Positions 53,347 through 61,928 of a stretch of DNA of 64,000 nucleotides are shown here, in pieces; position 1 is the stretch's first letter; every line of letters begins with the position of its first letter. The DNA lies in assembly GCF_013204845.1 (NCBI RefSeq), contig NZ_JABMKY010000003.1, positions 523,907-587,906 of the forward strand, read 5' to 3'. Both the position numbers and the translations under genes were made by a program. The DNA is from Paenibacillus qinlingensis. GTDB lineage: Bacteria; Bacillota; Bacilli; Paenibacillales; NBRC-103111. The notes under the pieces are model-generated. The model saw nothing but the letters and a program-made list of their open reading frames with translations, made no database searches and was not told the DNA's origin.

Positions 53347-53928
53347 ATGAACAAAACAAGTCGCCTAGTTCAAGGAGCGCTCCTTGTAAGTGCCATCACA
53401 TTGTCTGTTACGGCTTGTGGCCAGAAAGTTCAATTATCTGGGGCCGCTACAACGGCACCGCAAACAACATCTACACCGATTGCAACATCCATACCAACAA
53501 TTACACCGAAACCTACAGCTGCGCCTCAGAAGCAGTTGCAGGTCAAAGCTTATTACAGTGACCAAGATGAAATGAAGCTCGTTGAAAAAGTGGTCACGGT
53601 GAGTGTTGTGAAGGATTCTGATGCGTATGAGGCTGCTCTTAAAGCACTTCAGAAAAGTGATGATCCGAAGGCTATTCCCTTATTCGATGATTTGAAATTT
53701 ACAAGTGTGAAATTTGATAGCGTCAAAGGTGAAATAAAGCTGGACATGACATTCGGTCCCAAAACGCAATTGGGGGCCCCTGGGGAAGAGTTATTCCTAC
53801 AAGCACTGAAGAAAACCATTTTTCAATTCCCTGAAGTAAAAACATTGTATATCCTTAAAGATGGTAAGCAAGTTGATAGTTTAATGGGACACTTGGAGCT
53901 TCCATACCCAATTAAACGACCTAACTAA
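53347..53928 (+). CDS. GerMN-domain lipoprotein
   Basis: 193 residues from ATG 53347, 8 bases after AAGGAG. A signal peptide ends in the lipobox SVTAC, followed by a Thr/Pro/Gln-rich tether and a GerMN (sporulation/spore germination) domain (about 75-185), with TFGPKTQLGAPGEELFLQALKKTIFQFPEVKTLYI. GerM-type proteins act in spore cortex or envelope remodelling; the amidase gene directly upstream fits a peptidoglycan role. The intergenic gap to the amidase is 68 bases. Confidence 0.85.
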   Translation: MNKTSRLVQGALLVSAITLSVTACGQKVQLSGAATTAPQTTSTPIATSIPTITPKPTAAPQKQLQVKAYYSDQDEMKLVEKVVTVSVVKDSDAYEAALKALQKSDDPKAIPLFDDLKFTSVKFDSVKGEIKLDMTFGPKTQLGAPGEELFLQALKKTIFQFPEVKTLYILKDGKQVDSLMGHLELPYPIKRPN

Positions 53929-53952
53929 TTAGGAACTGAAGAGGAGTTAAAT

Positions 53953-56697
53953 TTGAATATGAAAAATAAGCAATTGGCGAGTGCTATCGTAAGCTCATTG
54001 ATCATCACAAGTCTAGCAGGTACGCCAGTCCTTGCAGCACCCGTGAATACTACTACAACTACAACAACTTCAACAACAGCCGCTAATGCGAATGTACGTT
54101 TATCTTTTAACGATGTGAGTAGTAACTACTGGGGGATCCGTCATATTTCCAAGCTTGCTTTGGAAGGAGTTATTGAGGGAGTTGGAGATGGTATTTATTC
54201 ACCAGAAACTTCGGTAACGCAACAAGATGTATTAATTATGGCGACACGGATGATGGGATTACAATCCGATGTCGATAATTTGAATTCTGAAACGGTATTT
54301 CCTGACTTCATGTTAGTTGATAAATATGCTCGTAACTACGTAGCACTAGCCTTACAAAAAGGCTTGATTTCAACAGAGCAAGAAAAGGTAAGAACACAAG
54401 GTACGAAGCCGGTTGGCAATTGGGGACAACAAAAAGCGACGCGAGAATGGGTAGCTGAAGTCGTCATCCGTGCGATTGGCAAAGCTAGTCTCGCACAAAG
54501 CTTATCGAGTAAAGCAACATCATTCACAGATAATACGCAGATTAGCAGCAGTGCATTAGGGTTTATTAATGCAGCGGTAGCTCTCAAAATCGTTGACGGT
54601 TTTGAAGATGGTTCTTTTCAACCGAAAGGCGCTGTAACACGTGCGCAAATGGCGGCTTTCCTAAGTCGTTCTCAAAAGGATTCACTTACTTTGCCAGAGC
54701 GTGCTAAGAAGGGCTATTTGACTAGCCTAACGAGCGGAAGCATTGGTCTAATGGATAAAGACGGAAATACGAGTACATATAAGATTTCGCCCAATACCGT
54801 ATTTTTCGGAAACAAAGATGATGTTGCAATTGCACCTAAAGTTCTGCAAGAAACATATGAAATCTCCATTGTTCAAGTAAACGGTACAGCTTATTATGTA
54901 GAAATTCTAAGTGATGAATTGCACATGGACATACATGAAGGTCAGTTGTTGAAGTTAAATCTGTCAACGATGAAGGCGACCTTAGATGATTATGAAAGCT
55001 ATGATTTAGCGTCAGATGTCGCTGTAACTGATAGCGATGGGCGTGGACTTAGCTTAGGTGAAATCGTCGCGGGCAGCACGATTCAAATTCGTAAAAGTCA
55101 ACTTGTAGACAGTGACAAATATACATCCATCGTTGTAAAACAAATTCCAGTGAACAAAACAGCGGTCGGTGATATTCAAACGTTAAATAAAGAGGCTATG
55201 CAATTGACGCTGCTTGGTTCCGCTACTGGCGAACCAGAGACATATGGTTTCTCTAGTAATCTAGTAGCGACACTTGCAGATAACACGTTAATTAGTGTAG
55301 ATGCCATCCATGTTGGTGATACGGTTGAATACACGGTCAAGAATAGTGAAATCGTGAAGATTATCGTCAAAAAGCAAGCGGATGTTGGTACGAGTGTAGA
55401 AGGGACGTTTAAACAATTTACAGACGATCATTCTACGATTTTGATCAATAAAACTTCTGGCAAGACTGTGGATGTCTTTGAATTGAGTAATAATACTAGC
55501 GTGGTTATTAATGGTTTAACGAACGCAAGTATTTATGATCTGGCTGCTGGTGATCAATTAAAGCTAGATGTTTTGAACAATAAGGTTACAACGATTACCG
55601 TAATAAATCGCTCCATTGAGAATTTATATTTTGCTAAAATCATTGATTATAAGGACTCATCCAAAATTTTAACAGTTACAGATAATGCTGGAAACCCCAA
55701 TGCTTTTATTCTAAACGATGGTATTTCAATCACGTTTAATGGCAGTAAATTGCCGTTTAGCTCTTTTAATGGTATTTTTACTCCTGGTAAATATGTAGAT
55801 GTTCTCGTTTCTAATAAAAAAGTGTTGAGTATTCAAATGTCTTCTCAGTTGGATGGCGTGTTAACACAATTGAATTCACAAACCAATGATGTCACGTTGA
55901 AAACGGATAGTGGGCAAAGTTTAACCTTTAAGCTAAATTTCACACCTATCGTTGAAGTTGCAAATAAGCCGAACAGTACGCTTGCTGACTTGAAAGTGGG
56001 CGATAAGGTAAGTCTTCTGCTCAGTTATGATCAAACGACAGTGACTAAAATTGTCACTACGAATACGAAAGTATACAAAACCCTTTTAACTAATACGAAT
56101 TTGAAACAAGCTACGTTTATGGATGGCACGAATACGAACTATACGATCGCATTAGATGGTGTTTCCCTTGTAAAAGCTGATGGCACTAGTGCAGTGTTCG
56201 CTGATTTGGCGATTGACGACTATGTGAAATTGACATTCAAAGGTCTTTCAATTACCAGGGCAGAGTTGATAACACCGATTCGTGGTAAAGTAACTGCTGT
56301 GAATGCAGCAGGCACGAGCTTGACTGTTCAAGATTTTACAGGTAAAAGTCAAGTTATTAATGCAGGCAGCAATTACAGTGTGAAGTTAAATGGTGGCGTG
56401 GATTTGAGCTTCTCCTCCATTAAAGTGGGGGATCGCGTTCAATTGATGAAGGATATCAATGATAAATTGCTTATTCAAGTCGCAGTAGCTTCTAAACGGG
56501 AGTTTGATCAATATAGCTCTACGTTGAATCAAGTATATATGAAAGCTACTAGTTCAGGGGATCGGACTTCGTTCAATTTGTTCCCTAGAGCATACTTCCA
56601 TAGCGGTTCTTCAGTTGTACCACTGACCTCCTATGTAGCTGGCGATCAATTGAATCTCTACATCCTTGACGATAAAATTGTTGAGATTGAAAAGTAG
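53953..56697 (+). CDS. SLH-domain surface protein with repeated beta domains
   Basis: 914 residues from TTG 53953 (GAGGAG at 7 bases; ATG 53959 alternative). Signal peptide (about 1-28), a Thr-rich stretch, then three SLH motifs (about 45-245; RLSFNDVSSNYWGIRHISKLALEG, and FVDGFEDGSFQPKGAVTRAQM). From about residue 250 to the end the sequence is built of at least six related segments of roughly 80-90 residues, each with a G/T-x-V strand, a Leu-Thr-Leu strand and a closing AxGDxVxL motif (HVGDTVEY, AAGDQLKL, KVGDKVSL, AIDDYVKL, KVGDRVQL, VAGDQLNL). Wall-anchored surface protein; ligand unknown. Confidence 0.88.
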   Translation: MNMKNKQLASAIVSSLIITSLAGTPVLAAPVNTTTTTTTSTTAANANVRLSFNDVSSNYWGIRHISKLALEGVIEGVGDGIYSPETSVTQQDVLIMATRMMGLQSDVDNLNSETVFPDFMLVDKYARNYVALALQKGLISTEQEKVRTQGTKPVGNWGQQKATREWVAEVVIRAIGKASLAQSLSSKATSFTDNTQISSSALGFINAAVALKIVDGFEDGSFQPKGAVTRAQMAAFLSRSQKDSLTLPERAKKGYLTSLTSGSIGLMDKDGNTSTYKISPNTVFFGNKDDVAIAPKVLQETYEISIVQVNGTAYYVEILSDELHMDIHEGQLLKLNLSTMKATLDDYESYDLASDVAVTDSDGRGLSLGEIVAGSTIQIRKSQLVDSDKYTSIVVKQIPVNKTAVGDIQTLNKEAMQLTLLGSATGEPETYGFSSNLVATLADNTLISVDAIHVGDTVEYTVKNSEIVKIIVKKQADVGTSVEGTFKQFTDDHSTILINKTSGKTVDVFELSNNTSVVINGLTNASIYDLAAGDQLKLDVLNNKVTTITVINRSIENLYFAKIIDYKDSSKILTVTDNAGNPNAFILNDGISITFNGSKLPFSSFNGIFTPGKYVDVLVSNKKVLSIQMSSQLDGVLTQLNSQTNDVTLKTDSGQSLTFKLNFTPIVEVANKPNSTLADLKVGDKVSLLLSYDQTTVTKIVTTNTKVYKTLLTNTNLKQATFMDGTNTNYTIALDGVSLVKADGTSAVFADLAIDDYVKLTFKGLSITRAELITPIRGKVTAVNAAGTSLTVQDFTGKSQVINAGSNYSVKLNGGVDLSFSSIKVGDRVQLMKDINDKLLIQVAVASKREFDQYSSTLNQVYMKATSSGDRTSFNLFPRAYFHSGSSVVPLTSYVAGDQLNLYILDDKIVEIEK

Positions 56698-56721
56698 AAA
56701 TTTGAACAAAAGTTAGAGGAC

Positions 56722-56766
56722 AACCGTCTGTATTGAGAAGCGTATCTTCTCTTTCAGACGGTTTTT
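56722..56766 (+). terminator. Terminator after SLH gene
   Basis: AACCGTCTG pairs with CAGACGGTT, and GAGAAG with CTTCTC around CGTAT; a T run follows. Confidence 0.9.
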
Positions 56767-56891
56767 TACTAATTTTCAAAAAAAAATGTTTATTTTTTAG
56801 AAAATGTTCGCATTTTGACGCTTTCAAGGATTGATTATGACCTAACAATTCGCTAAACTGAAGAATATTACGACCCTAAGGAAGATCAGCT

Positions 56892-57563
56892 ATGACACAG
56901 AAGACAGTAAGACATATTCTGGATACGATCGGTGAGCTATATCCGGATGCGCATTGTGAGTTGAACCACAGTAATCCATTTGAATTAACGATTGCTGTAT
57001 TGCTATCGGCTCAGTGTACGGATGAAACCGTGAATAAGGTTACTAAAGACTTGTTTGCGAAATACAAGCGCCCAGAAGACTACTTGGCCGTTCCGTTAGA
57101 GGAATTGGAACAAGATATTCGGAGGATTGGATTATTTCGTAACAAGGCTAGTCATATTCATAAGCTGTGTCAATTGCTACTGGACAAGTTCGGTGGTGAA
57201 ATTCCTGAGAAGCATGAGCAGTTGGTTGAATTGCCAGGTGTTGGACGTAAGACAGCAAATGTCGTTGTATCGAACGCTTTCGGCGTGCCGGCGATTGCGG
57301 TTGACACGCATGTGGAACGAGTCTCTAAGCGATTAGGACTTGTAGGCATGGATGATTCCGTGCTGGAAGTTGAAAAGAAGCTAATGAAGAAAGTTCCTCG
57401 AGACGAATGGACGCAAACACATCATCGACTCATTTTCTTTGGTCGATATCACTGTAAGGCACAGAACCCCAATTGCACCTTCTGTCCTCTATTGGACAAA
57501 TGTCGTGAGGGGAAGAAGCGTATGAAACCACAACCAACTAGGAAAACTATTACAAACAAATGA
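56892..57563 (+). CDS. nth: Endonuclease III
   Basis: 223 residues. DNA glycosylase/AP lyase for oxidised pyrimidines. HhH-GPD features are LSAQCTDETVNKVTKDLF near residue 38, the helix-hairpin-helix LPGVGRKTANVVV with catalytic Lys, and VDTHVERVSKRLG with catalytic Asp. The C-terminal 4Fe-4S ligands are in CKAQNPNCTFCPLLDKC. Normal length. In Bacillus this gene follows dnaD; here it lies in a separate location upstream of dynA. Confidence 0.95.
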   Translation: MTQKTVRHILDTIGELYPDAHCELNHSNPFELTIAVLLSAQCTDETVNKVTKDLFAKYKRPEDYLAVPLEELEQDIRRIGLFRNKASHIHKLCQLLLDKFGGEIPEKHEQLVELPGVGRKTANVVVSNAFGVPAIAVDTHVERVSKRLGLVGMDDSVLEVEKKLMKKVPRDEWTQTHHRLIFFGRYHCKAQNPNCTFCPLLDKCREGKKRMKPQPTRKTITNK

Positions 57564-57588
57564 AATGCTGACAAAGGATGGGATTGAA

Positions 57589-57864
57589 ATGAAATGCATC
57601 GCCGTATATACCAATAGCTTCGAATTGTTCTCCGATATTTATGAGCAAGTAATTAACACACCGCTAGCCGATAATGAGGAAAAAGTCATTGAAGGTGTAA
57701 CTGTCAGTGAATCCGGTGAGGTTCCTCAGAATTACATAGACAAAATGAAAACAAAATCCGAGGTTGTTGTGATGAAAGTGAAGGATTCGGATATTACGAT
57801 TCTTCAACATCGTGACGTTTTTGAAATTTTCCTACCGGAAAAAGAAAAAATCGCCCTCACGTAA
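57589..57864 (+). CDS. Small protein of unknown function
   Basis: 91 residues from ATG 57589 (AAGGATGGGA upstream); the longer frame from 57565 overlaps the nth end without a ribosome site. No signal peptide, membrane segment or known motif. Mixed alpha/beta composition with an acidic C-terminal half (VEGVTVSESGEVPQNYIDKM). It is followed by its own terminator. It may form a small operon with nth. Confidence 0.6.
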   Translation: MKCIAVYTNSFELFSDIYEQVINTPLADNEEKVIEGVTVSESGEVPQNYIDKMKTKSEVVVMKVKDSDITILQHRDVFEIFLPEKEKIALT

Positions 57865-57870
57865 GTCCAG

Positions 57871-57895
57871 AATCTCCCTTTGGGAGATTTTTTTT
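57871..57895 (+). terminator. Terminator after small unknown gene
   Basis: AATCTCCC and GGGAGATT form an 8-base stem over TTT, followed by T residues. Confidence 0.88.
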
Positions 57896-57951
57896 CTGTA
57901 TAGCTGTGAAGTAGTAATAACGAACAACTCATAGAGGAGCGGAATGAACGA

Positions 57952-60900
57952 ATGACGCAATTAGTAGCTGGAAGCATCACGGTCATGCCGGATGCGCTTA
58001 AGAAGATGGGGCAAGTGCTAAGGCATGCAGGTGATGGCGATAATGCCTCGAAAATGGGGCAATTGCTGGAGAAGCTCGATAGTGGACGGATGAATATTGC
58101 GTTCTGCGGGCATTTCTCTGCCGGGAAATCAACACTTATTAATCAGCTGTGCGGTCAAGCTTTGTTACCATCAAGTCCAATTCCAACGAGTGCTAATATT
58201 GTAAGTATTCGCAATGGGCAACCTGGTGCGCATGTAACACATCGCAGCCATGATGGGCAGGTCAACCCGCAAGGGAAAACGACAACTATTCCACTCAGCG
58301 AGTTAGAGGCCTATTGTGTGAACGGAACGGATATCGAAACTGTTGAGATTAGCTACCCTATTCCCTTTCTCGGTGAAGATACAGCCTTGCTAGACACTCC
58401 GGGTATTGATTCTACAGATGATGCGCATCATCAATCTACTGAATCGGCTTTACATTTAGCGGATGTGGTGTTCTATGTCATGGACTATAACCATGTGCAA
58501 TCCGAAGTGAATTTAGCGTTCACAAAGAAAATGAAAGAGTGGGGGAAACCGCTCTATCTCATTGTTAATATGATTGATAAGCATAAGGAATGGGAACTTC
58601 CTTTCGAGCAGTACCAAAGCGGAACGAAGCAAGCGTTTTTAAATTGGGGCATTGAGCCTGATGATTTGTTGTTTGTGACGATGAAGGAGCCAGCTCATCC
58701 ACATAATGAGTACGCTAAGTTGCAGTGGTTGCTAAGCCGTCTTATCGAGCGCGGTGATATCTTGAGAAGCTATAGTATTGATGCATCAGCACGTTATTTG
58801 GCAGCTGAACACAGCAAATGGTTGGCGGAGCAGCATGAACCGCAGAAGGCAGAATTGCTGGAATCGATTAACGAGGAAGGCGATGTTGAGGACGTTCAAT
58901 TGTTGGCAGTGACAAAGCAAGACGAGCTGAATACATTGAATAGCCTGCCAGAAACGTTGACAACCCTACTACGCAAGGAAGTTGGCGCGATCATTGAAAA
59001 TGCCAATATCACGCCAGCACTAACGCGTGATTACGCACATGCCTATCTGGATAGCCGTAAACCCGGATTTAAGGTTGGATTTTTCTCGAGCGCAGCAAAG
59101 ACCTCTGCAGAGCAAGAGAAACGGCTGACAGCGTTTCAGGCCGATTTGGCAGAGCAAGTAGAAGCACAGCTGGATTGGCATTTGCGAGATGCCCTGAAAA
59201 AGGCAGCAAGCGAGCAAGGTCAACATGATGCTGCGTTAATTGCACAGATTGAAGCGTTGAAAGTCGAAGTTACTGGTGCACTGATCGGATCACAGGTGAA
59301 TACAGGAGCGACGTTTGGCGGCGAGTATACGCTGAACTACATGAAGCAGCTAGCTGGCGAACTGAAGCTGCAGTACCGCAAACTAGCGTTTGCGGTGATC
59401 GACATCATCGCGGCATCGGTCCGCGATAACTCACGTGCAGCCGCCGCTGCGCTAGCGGCTGAGCTGCAGGCCCTAAGCGGCCGGCTGAGCGCCAGCCGCG
59501 AGCTCGCCCGCCTCGAGGAAGCCGAGGCGGCGGCTGAGACCCAGCTGCTGCGCATGGCCAGCTGGGAAAGACCATCTGCGCCGGCGCTGCCGGATGCGCA
59601 GCAGTACACGGCCATGGAGGAGCCGGCAGCAGCCCCGCTGAGCGGGGCTAACCTGCACGTGACCTCCATGGGGACGATCCTGCAAGCCGCCGCGACTGCT
59701 TCGGCGGCAGCAGGCACGGACGCGGCTGCCTCCACAGTGGCAGCCGAAACGTCCGCAGTGCCGTCATCCGTGTTCTCCTCGGGTGAACACGGCAAGCGCA
59801 TGGAGCGCAAGGCCGCCGACTTACAGGCGGCTTCGAGTATCATCGACGGGCTGCCGTCGATGCGATCTCTTGCGCGCTCCATGCGCGAGAAAGCGGACCG
59901 TCTGCGCCAGCGGACGTTCACGATTGCGCTGTTTGGTGCGTTCAGCGCAGGTAAATCTTCGTTCGCCAATGCGTTGATTGGTGAACGGGTATTGCCAGTG
60001 TCGCCGAATCCGACGACGGCGGCGATCAACAAGATCATGCCGCCAACGGAAGGCTGGCCGCATGGCACGGCTAAAGTGAAGATGAAGAAAGCAGATGCGA
60101 TCTTAGAGGATGTTCTATACTCGCTTCAAATTCTTGGTGTAGAAGCGTCGGATATGACTAGTGCTTTGAAGCGGATTAGCCAGCTTTCACCTGCTGACGT
60201 GACAGCCAAAGGAAAACCGCATTTCTCATTCCTGAAAGCCGTTGAGAAAGGTTGGGAAGCAGCCTCAGGGCAATTGGGGACCGAACTGCGAATCACCAAA
60301 GATGAGTTCTCAGGTTATGTTGCGGAAGAACATAAGTCCTGCTTTGTAGAGTTTATTGAATTATATTATTCCAATCCATTGACGGATCAAGGGATCATTT
60401 TTGTGGATACACCAGGAGCAGATTCAATTAATGCTCGACATACGGGTGTCGCTTTTAACTATATTAAAAATGCAGATGCCATTCTTTTCGTCACTTATTA
60501 TAATCATGCTTTTTCCCAGGCAGACCGCGAGTTTCTCCTTCAGTTAGGCCGTGTTAAGGATAGTTTTGAAATGGATAAAATGTTTTTCATCGTCAACGCG
60601 TCGGATTTGGCGGCAAGTTCAGAGGAGCTTGCAGGCGTCGTGAAGCATGTGGAAACGAATTTAGTGCAGCATGGCATTCGTCATCCGCGCATTTATCCGA
60701 TATCCAGTTATTTGGCTGCTGAAGGCAAAATCAATGGCAATGAAAACTTAATCGCACAATCGGGTATTCAACCATTTGAACAGCAATTTGTTCAGTTCAC
60801 TTTGAATGAGCTGAGTGATGTAGCTATTCATTCGGCTAATTTGGAGCTGCATCGAGCAATTGGCACGATGCAGAAGTGGCTGGAGCGCGCACAATCGGGT

Positions 60901-61665
60901 GAGGAAGAACGTAGACTGCAGTTAATTATGCTGGACGAGTCGGAACAACAGGGCTTAGATCTACTTGATGATACGCGATATGATGCTGAGCTGAAGGAAT
61001 TGAAAAAAGAAATTCAAGAGTTGATGTATTATGTCAAACAACGGACGATGTATCGGTTTGGGGAGCTCTATAATTTTGCTTTCAATCCATCTACGTTCCG
61101 TGATGAGGCCAAAGATCCCAAAGTTGCACTTCAATTCGCATGGAATGAACTGTTACGGATGATTGGGCATGATCTATCCCAAGAAGTACTGGCCACTACA
61201 CTGCGTGTAGAGAATCGTATGAATCTTATCAGCACTAAGCGGATGAATCGCTGGGGTGAGGAATTAACCTTGCTCCTGGAAGGCTTTGAGAAAGCTGCGT
61301 ATGAGTCTAATGCGTTTGTGACGCCGGAGGTGACAACGAAGCTTGAGGCATCGGAAGTGAGCTTAAAGCTGCTTCAGAGTTATTTCAAGAATGCGAAGCA
61401 ATTTTTCGAGGGTGATGGTAAAAGCAAGTTGAAAGCCGAATTAGAGAATCGGATCAATGCGCCAGTTGTTGCGTTCATCGAAGGGCAAACAAGTGAGCTG
61501 GAAAAAGCTTACGGTATCCAATTGGAAAATTGGTTGCTTGCTCAGAAATCGATCATGGAGCAACAGGTCAAAGAGCACGCAGAAGGGCTTCGCGATGCAC
61601 TCCAAATGAAGATTGATTTGGATGAACTCATATCTAAACAGCATCAGTTGAAGGCATTTGTTTAG
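57952..61665 (+). CDS. dynA: Double-headed bacterial dynamin (DynA-like)
   Basis: 1237 residues, two dynamin-like GTPases in tandem, as in Bacillus DynA (YpbR, about 1190). First half: P-loop GHFSAGKS (53-60), switch region DTPGID, NMIDK. Second half: GAFSAGKS (about 660), DTPGAD, NASD. Between them (about residues 480-640) lies an Ala-rich linker whose codons are strikingly G+C-rich (59340-60060). Both halves have long helical regions typical of stalks. Known role of the family: membrane fusion and repair, division-site and phage-defence functions in Bacillus. ATG 57952 follows GAGGAGCGG. Confidence 0.93.
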   Translation: MTQLVAGSITVMPDALKKMGQVLRHAGDGDNASKMGQLLEKLDSGRMNIAFCGHFSAGKSTLINQLCGQALLPSSPIPTSANIVSIRNGQPGAHVTHRSHDGQVNPQGKTTTIPLSELEAYCVNGTDIETVEISYPIPFLGEDTALLDTPGIDSTDDAHHQSTESALHLADVVFYVMDYNHVQSEVNLAFTKKMKEWGKPLYLIVNMIDKHKEWELPFEQYQSGTKQAFLNWGIEPDDLLFVTMKEPAHPHNEYAKLQWLLSRLIERGDILRSYSIDASARYLAAEHSKWLAEQHEPQKAELLESINEEGDVEDVQLLAVTKQDELNTLNSLPETLTTLLRKEVGAIIENANITPALTRDYAHAYLDSRKPGFKVGFFSSAAKTSAEQEKRLTAFQADLAEQVEAQLDWHLRDALKKAASEQGQHDAALIAQIEALKVEVTGALIGSQVNTGATFGGEYTLNYMKQLAGELKLQYRKLAFAVIDIIAASVRDNSRAAAAALAAELQALSGRLSASRELARLEEAEAAAETQLLRMASWERPSAPALPDAQQYTAMEEPAAAPLSGANLHVTSMGTILQAAATASAAAGTDAAASTVAAETSAVPSSVFSSGEHGKRMERKAADLQAASSIIDGLPSMRSLARSMREKADRLRQRTFTIALFGAFSAGKSSFANALIGERVLPVSPNPTTAAINKIMPPTEGWPHGTAKVKMKKADAILEDVLYSLQILGVEASDMTSALKRISQLSPADVTAKGKPHFSFLKAVEKGWEAASGQLGTELRITKDEFSGYVAEEHKSCFVEFIELYYSNPLTDQGIIFVDTPGADSINARHTGVAFNYIKNADAILFVTYYNHAFSQADREFLLQLGRVKDSFEMDKMFFIVNASDLAASSEELAGVVKHVETNLVQHGIRHPRIYPISSYLAAEGKINGNENLIAQSGIQPFEQQFVQFTLNELSDVAIHSANLELHRAIGTMQKWLERAQSGEEERRLQLIMLDESEQQGLDLLDDTRYDAELKELKKEIQELMYYVKQRTMYRFGELYNFAFNPSTFRDEAKDPKVALQFAWNELLRMIGHDLSQEVLATTLRVENRMNLISTKRMNRWGEELTLLLEGFEKAAYESNAFVTPEVTTKLEASEVSLKLLQSYFKNAKQFFEGDGKSKLKAELENRINAPVVAFIEGQTSELEKAYGIQLENWLLAQKSIMEQQVKEHAEGLRDALQMKIDLDELISKQHQLKAFV

Positions 61666-61674
61666 CTATTAAAC

Positions 61675-61718
61675 AAAAGGGTGACTAGGTTCTTCGGAAC
61701 TTAGTTGCCCTTTTTTTT
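61675..61718 (+). terminator. Terminator after dynA
   Basis: AAAGGGTGACTAGGTTC pairs with GAACTTAGTTGCCCTTT with wobbles, closed by a TTCG tetraloop and followed by a T run. Confidence 0.9.
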
Positions 61719-61928
61719 GGATTGCTCATGTAAGGGCTTTCAATGGCGGTTATCCCGATGATTTAAAAGAATAGGGGGGATTACTACATGATTTTGTGAA
61801 TTTATGCCTAATTAAGCGTTTAAATCCGAGTATCCTCGAATTGCTCACATATAGTGATGGTGTTAAGATTCATAAAGTGTTCACACATTATAAGCGTTTC
61901 AAATCTATCCTTTTAAGGAGGGCCCAAA

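Noticed and set aside
59337..60068. 243-codon minus-strand frame inside dynA
   Set aside because: A shadow frame created by the G+C-rich codons of the dynamin linker.
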